Positions 1 through 11,264 of a stretch of 64,000 nt of DNA are shown here, piece by piece. The stretch is from assembly GCA_018057705.1 (NCBI GenBank), contig JAGPDF010000001.1, forward strand, positions 62,001 to 126,000, in the 5' to 3' direction. Both the position numbers and the translations under genes were made by a program. The first letter of the stretch is position 1. Every line of letters starts with the position of its first letter. The notes under the pieces are model-generated. The model was not told the DNA's origin. It made no database searches and worked only from the letters and a program-made list of their open reading frames with translations. Source of the stretch: Thermoanaerobaculia bacterium (GTDB taxonomy: Bacteria > Acidobacteriota > Thermoanaerobaculia > Multivoradales > JAGPDF01).

Positions 1-557
1 CGCGCGTTGGCAGCCTCCCGCGCTTGGAGGCAGCGCAACGCCCAGCGCGCCGTGAGATCGGCCGCGGCGCGCGCCGTGGCGAGGTCGACCGTGGAGGCCA
101 CGCAGTGGTCGAAGGCCATCATGATGTCGGCGCCGATCGCGATCTGGGTCGCGATGCTCGACTCCGGGGAGAGGAGGACCGTTTTGTGGTCGACGTAGCT
201 CCTGAAGGCGGCGCCTTCCTCGGAGACCGTACGAGCGCCGGGGAGGGAGAACACCTGGTAACCGCCGGAGTCGGTGAGCACGGCGCGCGGCCAGCTCATG
301 AACCGGTGAATTCCCCCCACGTGGCGCAGGACCTCCGGGCCGGGACGCAGCAGCAGGTGGTAAGTGTTGGCGAGCAGCACCTGCGCCCCGGAGTCGAGGA
401 GCGTCTGCGGCAGCTGCGCCTTCACCGTGGCCTGCGTGCCCACCGGCATGAAGACCGGTGTCAGGACGGGGCCGTGCAGGGTTTCGAGAATCCCGGCGCG
501 CGCCCCCGACCCGCACGCCGTCGCGACCCTGCGGAAACCACTCCGGGAGATGTTCAT
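1..557 (-). CDS. tgt: tRNA-guanine (queuine) transglycosylase, N-terminal part; cut by the window edge
   Basis: Cytoplasmic enzyme that exchanges guanine at position 34 of certain tRNAs for a queuosine precursor. About 185 N-terminal residues are visible. They include LTPVFMPVGTQATVKAQ and NTYHLLLRPG, the segment DSGGYQVFSL that carries the catalytic aspartate of the family, and IGADIMMAFDHC. The frame is open to the first base of the window, so the C-terminal half with the zinc site lies outside. The start MNISRSGF was chosen because the family reading begins there. A HigBA pair lies upstream on the same strand, about 46 bases away. The family call is firm. The exact start is moderately sure because no strong ribosome binding site is seen. 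Confidence 0.93.
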   Translation of the reverse strand, partial: MNISRSGFRRVATACGSGARAGILETLHGPVLTPVFMPVGTQATVKAQLPQTLLDSGAQVLLANTYHLLLRPGPEVLRHVGGIHRFMSWPRAVLTDSGGYQVFSLPGARTVSEEGAAFRSYVDHKTVLLSPESSIATQIAIGADIMMAFDHCVASTVDLATARAAADLTARWALRCLQAREAANA

Positions 558-603
558 CTCACCACGGCGAAAGCGGCGAGCGCCAACCGGCGAGATACAG
601 CTG

Positions 604-912
604 TCATCCCGCCTTGAGCAAGGAAGAGGGCAGCTTGGACGCCCGCTGCCTCGCAGCGTAGAGGTCCACGGCCGTCTGCGCGTTGAGCCAGAACGCAGCC
701 GAAGTCGAGAGCGCGGCGCCCAGCTTCAGAGCCACTCCTGCCGTGACAGCACTCCGCCCGTTGACGATCCGGTTCACCACCTTGACGTCGCAGCCGAGGT
801 GCTCCGCGAGTCGCTGCTGCGTGAGTCCGAGCGGCTCCAGAAACTCCTCGCGCAGGATCTCGCCCGGCGTCGTCGGCTTGCGCTGCAAGCTCTTTCCGTT
901 CATCGTCATCAT
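604..912 (-). CDS. higA: HigA-family antitoxin (XRE helix-turn-helix)
   Basis: Antitoxin of a type II toxin-antitoxin pair; by family knowledge it binds the toxin and represses its own operon. The protein has 102 residues. The N-terminal PTTPGEILREEFLEPLGLTQQRLAEHLG is the HigA signature, followed by the recognition helix region VKVVNRIVNGRSAVTAGVALKLGAAL and the typical FWLNAQTAVDLYAAR. It follows the toxin gene after 9 bases, and GAGG overlapping the toxin stop codon can act as its ribosome binding site. Toxin-first order is usual for HigBA. Confidence 0.93.
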   Translation of the reverse strand: MMTMNGKSLQRKPTTPGEILREEFLEPLGLTQQRLAEHLGCDVKVVNRIVNGRSAVTAGVALKLGAALSTSAAFWLNAQTAVDLYAARQRASKLPSSLLKAG

Positions 913-921
913 CGATCGCCC

Positions 922-1212
922 TCAGTGATAGTCCACTACATCCACCTGCTCAGGTCCGAAAGGCGTCCAGCGAAAGACAATGCGCCATTGATCATTGACC
1001 CGGATGCTGTGCATTCCCCCGAGGTCCCCCTTGAGCGCCTCCAGCCGATTTCCCGGAGGCGAAGCCTGATCGCTCAGGACGGCCGCGTAGTCGAGCATGT
1101 CCAGCTTTCGCAGAACAGCTCTGGCGACTCCGGACCACCCGGCGCCCCGAGGAGCGCGCCCCTCGAAGTAGAAGCGCTCGACGGCAGGGCGGGCGAAACC
1201 CCGAATCGACAT
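922..1212 (-). CDS. higB: HigB-family toxin (RelE/ParE superfamily mRNA interferase)
   Basis: Predicted ribosome-dependent mRNA endonuclease of 96 residues. Diagnostic segments are MSIRGFARPAVERFYFEG at the N terminus, LRKLDMLDYAA, NRLEALKGDLGGMHSIRVNDQWRIVFRW and a C-terminal VDVVDYH, the usual end of HigB proteins. I prefer the ATG giving MSIRG over the in-frame TTG three codons upstream because family members begin with this motif. A pair of AGGTATA direct repeats lies just upstream. Confidence 0.92.
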   Translation of the reverse strand: MSIRGFARPAVERFYFEGRAPRGAGWSGVARAVLRKLDMLDYAAVLSDQASPPGNRLEALKGDLGGMHSIRVNDQWRIVFRWTPFGPEQVDVVDYH

Positions 1213-1233
1213 CGGCGACAACTTACCTTTATC

Positions 1234-1255
1234 AGGTATACCCTGTCAAGGTATA
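1234..1255 (-). promoter_or_regulatory. Putative higBA promoter and HigA operator
   Basis: Two direct copies of AGGTATA occur exactly 15 bases apart. The one nearer higB is part of the palindrome GGTATACC. Between them lies TGTCAA, which reads as a perfect -35 box TTGACA on the coding strand of higB. This arrangement fits autorepression by the antitoxin. The role is inferred; only the repeats are seen. Confidence 0.5.
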
Positions 1256-1317
1256 ACATCTACGGGCGAAGCTCTCCCACCGAGAGAGGGTGGCGGCGGC
1301 GCAGCTCGCAGCGGCGC

Positions 1318-1782
1318 TCAGCCGCCGAACTGGCGAAGGTGGTGGTCGAGGTGCTTGTAGATCAGGCGCCCCCACTCCGGTCCGGTCAGCCGGCCGAAGA
1401 AGGTGTGGACCGTTCCGGTCGCAGCCTCGGGTCCGCGCTCGACGAACTGCGCCAGCGCGGCTAGAAGTCTCGCCTTCTCGGCCTCGAAGCTCCGCCGGTC
1501 GCCGACGAGGAAGGCCGGATCCGTGGGCGAGGACTTCGGAAACGGCACGTCGCCCAGGTACTTGGCACGTACGAGCGGCGCGAAGAGCCGGCCGATCCAG
1601 CGCTGCTTGCGGTTCGGGTCGGCGAGCGGCAGCTCGATCGCGACCGCGCAGTGCGCCAGCATCTGTGCCGGATCCATCTTTCCCCACAGCCGAGCTCCGT
1701 CCGGGCGGAGAGCAGAGAGTCGAGAGAGGATCCGTTCGCGGTCGGAGGCGTCGAAGATGGAACCCACGGCAGGTCCGGGCAT
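1318..1782 (-). CDS. DUF1569 family protein (DinB-like four-helix fold)
   Basis: Protein of 154 residues with the DUF1569 pattern: FDASDRERILSRLSALRPDGARLWGKMDPAQMLAHCAVAIELPLAD near the N terminus and a C-terminal FGRLTGPEWGRLIYKHLDHHLRQFG. The histidines in MLAHC and KHLDHHLRQF match the metal-binding positions of DinB-like proteins. The biochemical role of the family is not established. An AAGGAG ribosome binding site precedes the ATG at good spacing. It is 19 bases downstream of uvrA on the same strand and may be co-transcribed with it. Confidence 0.85.
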   Translation of the reverse strand: MPGPAVGSIFDASDRERILSRLSALRPDGARLWGKMDPAQMLAHCAVAIELPLADPNRKQRWIGRLFAPLVRAKYLGDVPFPKSSPTDPAFLVGDRRSFEAEKARLLAALAQFVERGPEAATGTVHTFFGRLTGPEWGRLIYKHLDHHLRQFGG

Positions 1783-1801
1783 GGCGCGATCTCCTTCTGG
1801 A

Positions 1802-4642
<2,841 letters not shown>

Positions 4643-4857
4643 ACGGACGCGAAAGCCTAGCACGGCGGTAATCCGGCGTAAACTTCAACGTATCGAGTCC
4701 GCCGCGCCGCGTCAGCCATGAGCGGAGAGGATGGCGCCGGAGATTCAGCGACTACCCGTCGAACATCGCGGCCCTAACCTCTTTTTTCTCGCGGCGTTCC
4801 GGCTCGGGTGTCCGTCTAGAATGCTGTCGCAACGATACTGACTGCGGAGGCGAACGA

Positions 4858-7395
4858 TTGACCTTGCTGGGGAAGACAGTCGGGCGCTTTCGCGTGCTAT
4901 CGCTCCTCGGCCGGGGGGGCATGGGCGAGGTCTACGTCGCCTATGACGAGACGCTCGACCGCCGAGTCGCGCTCAAGTCGATCGTCGCCGGCCGGCGCCT
5001 GCAGCCCTCGGCGCAGGCGCGCTTCCGGCGCGAGGCGCGTCTGCTCTCGCGGCTCGACCACCCCAACATCTGCCGGATCTACGACTACGTCGAGATGGAG
5101 ACCCACGATTTTCTGGTGCTCGAGCTCGTCTCCGGTCGCCGCCTCGACGACGCGATCCAGGCCGGGCTGGGCCGCGACCAGGAGCTGCGCATCGCCGGAC
5201 AGATTGCCGCAGCGCTCGTCGCCGCGCACGCCGAGGGGATCGTTCATCGCGACTTGAAACCCGGAAACGTCATGCTGTCCGACGCCGGCGAGGTCAAGGT
5301 CCTCGACTTCGGGCTGGCATGGACGACGGGAGAGAGAGCCGCCCCGCGGCCGATCGCACCGCCTTCGACCGCGACGTCGGAGACGGAGCTGCCGCCTACC
5401 GAAGCGGGTTTCGTCGGCGCCGAAGGGCTCGCATACGAGGAACCGCCGCCCGGAGTGACCGCGGCGCCGGGGGCCTCCCCGCTCGCCTGGGCAGCGGCAG
5501 GGCCGTCGTCCGCGGACGACGGTGTCCACACCCAGCACGGCGTGATCCTGGGCACGCCCGCCTACATGAGCCCCGAGCAGGCGCGCGGCGAACCCGCCAC
5601 CACCGCGAGCGACATGTATTCGTTCGGCTTGCTGGCTCAGTTCCTCTTCACCGGTCGCTCGCCCCAGCCCGAAGGACTCGACTCGACGGAACTGGTGCGG
5701 CGCGCGCTGCGCGCCGAAAGCCTGCCCCCAATCGGGATTCCCAAAGACCTGACGGCGCTCGTCGTGCAGCTCAAGGCGGCCGCCCCGGCCGCTCGCCCGA
5801 CGGCAGTCGAGGTCGCGACCCGCCTGGGTTGGATTCGGGACGCGCCCAAGCGCCGATGGCGCCGGCTGGCCGCCGCCGGCGGTCTCCTCCTCGCCGTCCT
5901 CGTGGGAGTCAAGTACACGCTCGACCTGCGCGCCGAGCGCAGCCTCGCGATCGCGGCGCAAGAGGAGGCCGAGCGCCGCCGCGGCCAGGCCGAAGACCTC
6001 ATCCAGTTCATGCTCGGAGACCTGCGCGAACGACTCGAGTCGGTGGGCCGCCTCGACGCGCTCGACGGAGTCGCCGCCAAGGCGCTCGACTACTTCGCTT
6101 CGGTCGAAGCCGGGCAGCTCAACGACGCGGACCTCTTCCGCCGTTCGCGCGCCCTGACACAGATCGGCGAGGTTCGCATCGCCCAGGGGGATCTGGCCGC
6201 CGCCAGGCAGCAATTGAGCGCCGCGCACGCCTCGGCCTCCGACCTGGTCGCGAGACAGCCCAGGAACGGCGACTGGCTGATGGGCCTGGGCGCCATCGAG
6301 TTCTGGCTCGGCAACGTCGACTGGCTGCAGGGGGACCTGGCGGCGGCCGAGGAGCGCTTCCGCGCCTACCTTGCGGTCGCCGATCGGCTGGTGGCGATCG
6401 ACGGCGCCAAGCCCGAGTGGCGCATGGAGCAGGCCTACGCTCACAGCAATCTGGGCACGGTCCAGAACGCGCGCGGCAACGTCGACGCCGCGCTCGAGCA
6501 GTTCCGGCTCACTGTCGACGTCGAGCGCGCGCTGGTGGCGGCCGACCCGGCGGAGCCGCGCTGGCAGAAGGAGCTGGCCAACGGTCTCTCGTGGCTCGGC
6601 GAGGTCCTCTACGGGCGTGGCGAGCTCGAGGAGTCGCGGACCTTCTACGAGGAGGCGCGCGCCGCGTTCCAGCGGCTCGTCGAGCTCTCGCCCGCCGATA
6701 CCGGCAACCGTTTCCTTCTCGGCCTCCAGCGCCGCAAGCTGGGTACGACGCTGGAGAGCCTCGGACGGTCGGAAGCAGCGATCGAGGAGTACATCCAGAG
6801 CCTGGCCATCCACCGCCAGCTCGCGGAGCTCGATCCCGCGAACGCCGACTGGCGGCGCGAGGTCGCGCTCTGTCACATGCGCCTGGGAGTGATCCTGAGG
6901 GATACCGACGCGGCCAAGGCTATGCCGCACCTCACCCAGGCGGTCGAAATTCTCGACGCCCTCTTCCAGAGTGACACGACCAACAGCGAGCGCCGGCTCG
7001 ATTTCGCCTGCGCCCGCATGGAGCTGGCGCACGGCCTGCTCGCTGCGGGTGAGACCGCGGGCGCTGTCGCAGAGGCGCAGGGTGCCCTGAATGCGCTGGG
7101 ACCGGTGCCCGGGGACGCCGACGACCGCCCGAGGCGGGTGCTCGAAGGCGAGGTCCGTCTGATGCTCGGCGACGCGCTGAGCGCGACCGGGCATCGAACC
7201 GAAGCCCGCGCCGCCTGGGCGGAGGCGGAGTCGGTATTGAAGCCCCTCGCCGACGGCAGCAAGGACCCGCGGGTGCTGGCGCCGCTCGCGCAAGCCCTCG
7301 TCGGCCTGGGCCACCGCGCGGAGGCCCAGGCCGTCATCGATCGACTGCGCGCCGGCGGCTACCGCCGTGCGCCTTTCGAGAATCCGCTGCGCTAG
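4858..7395 (+). CDS. Membrane-anchored Ser/Thr protein kinase with C-terminal TPR-like repeats
   Basis: Protein of 845 residues. The N-terminal kinase domain has a glycine loop LLGRGGMGEVY (about 17-27), VALKS lysine, HRDLKPGNVML catalytic loop, DFG and GTPAYMSPEQ. About 75 residues separate DFG from this last motif, mostly Pro/Ala/Thr-rich, so the activation segment carries an insert of roughly 60 residues. One membrane helix (RLAAAGGLLLAVLVGVKYTL, near residue 340) is followed by a long extracytoplasmic, alpha-helical TPR-like region such as WLQGDLAAAEERFRAYLAVADRL. The start is TTG, supported by GGAGG seven bases upstream. Kinases with this plan are typical of Acidobacteriota and Planctomycetes. 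The substrate is unknown. Confidence 0.93.
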   Translation: MTLLGKTVGRFRVLSLLGRGGMGEVYVAYDETLDRRVALKSIVAGRRLQPSAQARFRREARLLSRLDHPNICRIYDYVEMETHDFLVLELVSGRRLDDAIQAGLGRDQELRIAGQIAAALVAAHAEGIVHRDLKPGNVMLSDAGEVKVLDFGLAWTTGERAAPRPIAPPSTATSETELPPTEAGFVGAEGLAYEEPPPGVTAAPGASPLAWAAAGPSSADDGVHTQHGVILGTPAYMSPEQARGEPATTASDMYSFGLLAQFLFTGRSPQPEGLDSTELVRRALRAESLPPIGIPKDLTALVVQLKAAAPAARPTAVEVATRLGWIRDAPKRRWRRLAAAGGLLLAVLVGVKYTLDLRAERSLAIAAQEEAERRRGQAEDLIQFMLGDLRERLESVGRLDALDGVAAKALDYFASVEAGQLNDADLFRRSRALTQIGEVRIAQGDLAAARQQLSAAHASASDLVARQPRNGDWLMGLGAIEFWLGNVDWLQGDLAAAEERFRAYLAVADRLVAIDGAKPEWRMEQAYAHSNLGTVQNARGNVDAALEQFRLTVDVERALVAADPAEPRWQKELANGLSWLGEVLYGRGELEESRTFYEEARAAFQRLVELSPADTGNRFLLGLQRRKLGTTLESLGRSEAAIEEYIQSLAIHRQLAELDPANADWRREVALCHMRLGVILRDTDAAKAMPHLTQAVEILDALFQSDTTNSERRLDFACARMELAHGLLAAGETAGAVAEAQGALNALGPVPGDADDRPRRVLEGEVRLMLGDALSATGHRTEARAAWAEAESVLKPLADGSKDPRVLAPLAQALVGLGHRAEAQAVIDRLRAGGYRRAPFENPLR

Positions 7396-7442
7396 GCTTC
7401 GCGGCGCTCGAGAACCATCACAACCAGAAAGGACGGCAAGCC

Positions 7443-7790
7443 ATGACAGTCATCGGCATCGCAGTCACCATCGACGAAAAAGGGGTCGCGTCCTACAGCT
7501 CGGAGAGCAAGCAGGTCGCGTCGGATGGAACGATCACCATAGAGATCGGGGAGAGCGCCTCGATCACTTTTGCCCCCGCGAGCGGCCAGAGCTGGATGTT
7601 CCAGAGTCCATGGATCTCGATCGTGTCGAAGACTCCGGGAATTCAGGACGTGACGCTCACCTCGGGAGGGTCGGACGCGGTCACGATCGCGGACTCAAAT
7701 CCTGCAGGCACGAAGGCCAGCAGCTACACCTACACCCTGTCGACCACCGTCGGAAACCTCGACCCGGCGATCCTCAACAAAGGCCGCTAG
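7443..7790 (+). CDS. Small predicted beta-rich protein of unknown function
   Basis: Protein of 115 residues that I do not recognise with certainty. It has no signal peptide and no membrane helix. It is rich in Ser, Thr, Ile and Val with alternating patterns (GTITIEIGESASITFAPASG; YTYTLSTTVGNLDPAILNKGR), which suggests an immunoglobulin-like beta sandwich. The DPAILN ending recalls small DP-EP-like proteins, but this is tentative. AAAGGA is present before the ATG. It follows the kinase gene after 47 bases on the same strand, so co-transcription is possible. Confidence 0.7.
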   Translation: MTVIGIAVTIDEKGVASYSSESKQVASDGTITIEIGESASITFAPASGQSWMFQSPWISIVSKTPGIQDVTLTSGGSDAVTIADSNPAGTKASSYTYTLSTTVGNLDPAILNKGR

Positions 7791-7830
7791 TCGTTTCGCC
7801 GATGAGGCAGCGGCTCCGCGGAAGCCCCCT

Positions 7831-8319
7831 TTACCAGCGGTCGCCGCGGCCGCGGGTGGCGCGGTCCATGGCGGCGGCGGCTTCGCGGTCGAGCTCCTGG
7901 GTGCGCTTGGTCTCGCGTTTGTCGTAGAGCTTCTTGCCCTGGACGAGGCCGATCTCGACCTTGATGCGGCTGCCGCGCAGGTAGACCTGGAGCGGCACGA
8001 CGCTGTAGCCCTTGGTGACCACGCGGCCGGCGAGCTTGTCGATCTCGCGCCGCGACAGCAGGAGCTTGCGCGAACGGTCCGGGAGATGGTTCTCGCGGTT
8101 GCCGTGCGAGTAGGGGCTGATGTGGGCGCCGACCAGGAAGGCCTCGCCGTTCTGGAAGTCGACGAAGGCGTCGGAGAGCTGGATCTTGCCGGTGCGCGCC
8201 GATTTCACCTCGGTGCCGGTGAGCGCGATGCCCGCCTCCAGCCGTTCGTGGATGAAGTAGTCGAAAGCGGCGCGGCGGTTGCCGGCCAGGAGGCGTACCT
8301 GCGGGGTGGTTTCGTTCAT
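7831..8319 (-). CDS. smpB: SsrA-binding protein SmpB
   Basis: Partner of tmRNA in trans-translation, the rescue of stalled ribosomes. The protein has 162 residues, the usual length. Family segments in order: NRRAAFDYFIHERLEAGIALTGTEVKSARTGKIQLSDAFV, the conserved NREN-type HGNRENHLPDRSRKLLL, VPLQVYLRGSRIKVEIGLVQGKKLYDKRET and a basic C-terminal tail that inserts in the ribosome decoding centre. The frame stays open far upstream, but MNETTPQVRLLAGNRRA is the family start. The ssrA RNA gene itself is not seen here. Confidence 0.97.
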   Translation of the reverse strand: MNETTPQVRLLAGNRRAAFDYFIHERLEAGIALTGTEVKSARTGKIQLSDAFVDFQNGEAFLVGAHISPYSHGNRENHLPDRSRKLLLSRREIDKLAGRVVTKGYSVVPLQVYLRGSRIKVEIGLVQGKKLYDKRETKRTQELDREAAAAMDRATRGRGDRW

Positions 8320-8437
8320 GGGTGGTTTGCCGGCGACCGGCAGCGAGCGCCCGGTCGGTCCCCAGTCTATCGCCGAAAAGCCTCCGCTACCTGTCCGTGG
8401 GGCCTCGCGAGAGCGCGACCCGGCCGGTGCGCGATGG

Positions 8438-8443
8438 TAGATT
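8438..8443 (+). promoter_or_regulatory. Putative -10 box (TAGATT) of the DUF4390 gene, leaderless type
   Basis: TAGATT ends 8 bases before the ATG and no Shine-Dalgarno sequence lies between them, so transcription should start almost at the start codon. Inferred from the same pattern at many other genes here. Confidence 0.45.
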
Positions 8444-8451
8444 GACCTCTC

Positions 8452-9003
8452 ATGTTCGCGTGGTCGCGCTTCCTCGTCTTGGGCCTGCTCCTCGCCGTGA
8501 CCGGCGGGCCCGGCGAGCCCGCGATCGAGGACCTCCGGGTGACCGTCGACGGCGGCCAGGTGCTCGTCGGCTTCCACCTCGCCAACGGCCTCGACGCCGA
8601 AACCAGGGAACGGATCGCCTCCGGCCTGCCGACGAGCTTCATCTACGAGCTCGAGTTGAAGCGCGATCGCAAGCACTGGTGGGACAGGGGTCTCGATTCG
8701 ACGGTGCTCGAGGTGGTCGCCATGTACAACGCCGTCACCCGCGAGTACCTGGTCAACACCAAGCAGGGCGGCCGGCTCATCGAGAGCCGCACGGTGCGCG
8801 ACGAGGAGGAGCTCGAGCGCGCCATGACCCACTTCGAGAGCTTCCCCGCCTTCGCCCTCGAGGCCGACGCGGACGGCTCGCGTTTCCTCGTCCGCGTGCG
8901 CGTCGACCTCGGACCCGGCGCCGTGCTGGGGTTCATCCCCTACCAGCGCTCCACCGAATGGGTCGAGTCCAACAAGGTCCGGTTGCACGCGCCGGAGCCC
9001 TGA
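8452..9003 (+). CDS. DUF4390 protein, exported
   Basis: Protein of 183 residues with an N-terminal hydrophobic segment (FLVLGLLLAVTGG) that looks like a signal peptide, followed by a beta-rich domain. Family features: EDLRVTVDGGQVLVGFHLANGL, the arginine/tryptophan segment RDRKHWWDRGLD, and GFIPYQRSTEWVESNKVRL at the end. DUF4390 proteins are commonly encoded directly before NtrY-like kinases, as here (10-base gap). An accessory or periplasmic sensory role with the kinase is therefore plausible but unproven. Confidence 0.82.
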   Translation: MFAWSRFLVLGLLLAVTGGPGEPAIEDLRVTVDGGQVLVGFHLANGLDAETRERIASGLPTSFIYELELKRDRKHWWDRGLDSTVLEVVAMYNAVTREYLVNTKQGGRLIESRTVRDEEELERAMTHFESFPAFALEADADGSRFLVRVRVDLGPGAVLGFIPYQRSTEWVESNKVRLHAPEP

Positions 9004-9013
9004 GACGAGCGCC

Positions 9014-11215
9014 ATGGACCTTCGCGAGCTCTTCGGGCAGCGTCGCAAGGACGGCCGGTACGTCGCCGCCGCCCTCATTCTGGTGCTCGCCGTCCTCACC
9101 CTCATCTACTACCTGATCCAGCGCGGACGCGACCTGCCTTCGGTGCTGGTCACGAACAAGGTGCTGCTGTTCGTTCTGGTCTACGCCGACGCGCTGCTCA
9201 TCCTGGTCATCCTCTTCGTGCTGGCGAGGAACCTCGTGCGGCTCTGGCTCGAGCGCCGCCAGCGCGCCCTCGGCGCGAAGTTCAAGACCAAACTGGTCGC
9301 GACCTACGTCGGCCTCTCGCTGGTGCCCGTGCTGCTGCTCTTCTTCTACGCCAGCGAGCTGCTGCAGGGCTCGATCGACCGCTGGTTCTCGAGCTCGCTG
9401 CGCACCGTCCTCGAGCAGAGCAGCGCCGTGGCGCAATCGCTGCAGAAGGAGATCGGCGACCGCAACTATCGCGAAGCGCTGCGGGTGGCGCGGCGGCTCT
9501 CGGGCCTGAACCTCGAGGAAGCCGAATCACGCGCGGCCCTCCCGGCCAAGCTCGCGCAGTGGCGCGACGAGTCGGGCGTCGCCTTCCTCGGCGTCTACCT
9601 CGAGACCGACTTCGTCCACGCCGTGGTCGACCCGGAGTCCGGCCTGAACGACCTGCCGGAGGTGGGGCGCAACTTCCTGCTCGACGCCTCCGGCAGTGGC
9701 CGGGCCAACCGGGTGCTGCTGCCGGCCGGCACGCGCGGACGGCTGATCCTCGCCGCCGCCGTGGGTGCCGCTGCCGGCGGCACGCGGCGCCCGATCGTCG
9801 TGGCCGGAACCGTTCTCGATCCGGTCTCCTCCGGCCAGAGCGAGGAGCTCATCCAGTCGTATCAGACCTACCGCCAGCTCGAAGTGCAGAAACGCGATTT
9901 CGCCGCCAGCTACTGGCTGATGTTCGTGCTCGTGACGCTGCTCATCCTGCTCGCCTCCTCCTGGGCGGGTCTCTTCCTCGCCCGCCGCCTGATGCTGCCC
10001 ATCCAGGCGCTCGCCGAAGGTACGCGGCGGGTCGCGAGTGGCGATCTCGACCAGCAGATCGAGGTCGCCACGGACGACGAGATGGCCACGGTGGTCGAGT
10101 CGTTCAACAGCATGACGCTGGAGCTGCGGCGCAATCGCGAAGAGATCGACCGCAACCACCGCGACCTCCTGGCGGCGAACCGCGGCCTCGCCGAGGAGCG
10201 CGCGCTGGTCGGCGCCATCCTCGAGAATCTGGCCGCCGGCGTCATCGCGCTGGGGAGCGACGGCACGGTGCTGTCCGCCAACGCCGCCGCACTCGCCATG
10301 CTCGCCCAGAAGGAGGGCGATCTGCTGGGCCGGAGGCTCGCCGAAGCCTGGAGCGACTCCGAGCGCGCGCGCCTCGAAGGCCTGATCGAGACGGCAGAAG
10401 GCCACCCCGGCGAGGCCGCCGAGGTGAGCCTCGTCCTCGGCGGCGAGCGCCGTACCTTCGAGGTCAAGGTATCGGATCTGCGCGACGGCACCGGGCGCGA
10501 CGGCGGCAGAGTCGTCGTGCTCGAGGACCTCTCCGACCTGATCAAGGCGCAGAAGCTCGCCGCCTGGACCGAGGCCGCCCAGCGCATCGCGCACGAGATC
10601 AAGAACCCCCTCACACCGATCCGTCTCGCCGCCGAACGCCTGCGCGTCAAGCATCGGGACGGCGATCCCGCGATCGGCGAGCTGCTCGAAGAGAGCGTCG
10701 CCATCATCGTGCGCGAGGTGGGCAAGATGCAGTCGCTGGTCGACGAGTTCTCGCGCTACGCCCGCATGCCTGGACCGCAGCTCGCGGATACCGCCATCGA
10801 CGGCCTGGTCGCCGAGGTGGTGGCGCTCTACCGTGACGTCAAGCCCGGCGTCGCCATCCGCACCGCGGTCGCGCCGGAGATCGGCGAGGTCTGGGTCGAT
10901 CCGGAGCAGCTGCGGCGAGTGCTCATCAACCTCCTCGACAATGCGCTCGAGGCGACCGACTCGCCCGGCGAGGTCGAGGTCCGCGCCGAGCGCCGCGGCG
11001 AGCGTCTGATCCTGGAGGTCGCCGACAGCGGAACCGGCATCCCCGCGGAGGATCGCGACAAGCTCTTCCTGCCCTTCTTCTCGCGCAAGAAGCGCGGCAC
11101 CGGCATGGGGCTCGCCATCGTGCACCGCATCGTGAGCGACCACAACGGCTCGATCCGAGTCGCCGAGAACCTGCCGCGCGGCTCGGTCTTCACGATCGAG
11201 CTGCCGGTTCGCTGA
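9014..11215 (+). CDS. NtrY-like membrane sensor histidine kinase
   Basis: Protein of 733 residues. Four hydrophobic segments lie in the first 330 residues (AALILVLAVLTLIYYLI; LLFVLVYADALLILVILFVLA; YVGLSLVPVLLLFFYAS; YWLMFVLVTLLILLASSW), enclosing a sensor loop. Next come a HAMP domain (MLPIQALAEGTRRVASGDLDQQIEV), a PAS domain, the HisKA box RIAHEIKNPLTPIRLAAERL with the phospho-acceptor histidine, and the ATPase domain (INLLDNALEA; ADSGTGIP; GTGMGLAIVHRIV). This is the NtrY plan. An NtrX-type response regulator normally follows, but here the next gene is YqeY. The partner must lie elsewhere or be shared. Confidence 0.94.
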   Translation: MDLRELFGQRRKDGRYVAAALILVLAVLTLIYYLIQRGRDLPSVLVTNKVLLFVLVYADALLILVILFVLARNLVRLWLERRQRALGAKFKTKLVATYVGLSLVPVLLLFFYASELLQGSIDRWFSSSLRTVLEQSSAVAQSLQKEIGDRNYREALRVARRLSGLNLEEAESRAALPAKLAQWRDESGVAFLGVYLETDFVHAVVDPESGLNDLPEVGRNFLLDASGSGRANRVLLPAGTRGRLILAAAVGAAAGGTRRPIVVAGTVLDPVSSGQSEELIQSYQTYRQLEVQKRDFAASYWLMFVLVTLLILLASSWAGLFLARRLMLPIQALAEGTRRVASGDLDQQIEVATDDEMATVVESFNSMTLELRRNREEIDRNHRDLLAANRGLAEERALVGAILENLAAGVIALGSDGTVLSANAAALAMLAQKEGDLLGRRLAEAWSDSERARLEGLIETAEGHPGEAAEVSLVLGGERRTFEVKVSDLRDGTGRDGGRVVVLEDLSDLIKAQKLAAWTEAAQRIAHEIKNPLTPIRLAAERLRVKHRDGDPAIGELLEESVAIIVREVGKMQSLVDEFSRYARMPGPQLADTAIDGLVAEVVALYRDVKPGVAIRTAVAPEIGEVWVDPEQLRRVLINLLDNALEATDSPGEVEVRAERRGERLILEVADSGTGIPAEDRDKLFLPFFSRKKRGTGMGLAIVHRIVSDHNGSIRVAENLPRGSVFTIELPVR

Positions 11216-11252
11216 GTCCCCCGGCTCGCCGGAGCGCGCGGCGGACTGACTG

Positions 11253-11258
11253 TACAAT
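11253..11258 (+). promoter_or_regulatory. Putative -10 box (TACAAT) of the YqeY gene, leaderless type
   Basis: TACAAT, close to the consensus TATAAT and preceded by TG, ends 6 bases before the ATG. There is no room for a ribosome binding site. Confidence 0.55.
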
Positions 11259-11264
11259 CGGCCG

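Noticed and set aside
7795-7835. A terminator between the small beta-rich protein gene and smpB
   Set aside because: GGCT/AGCC around CCGCGG can pair, but the stem is only four bases plus a self-complementary centre, with no T run on either strand.
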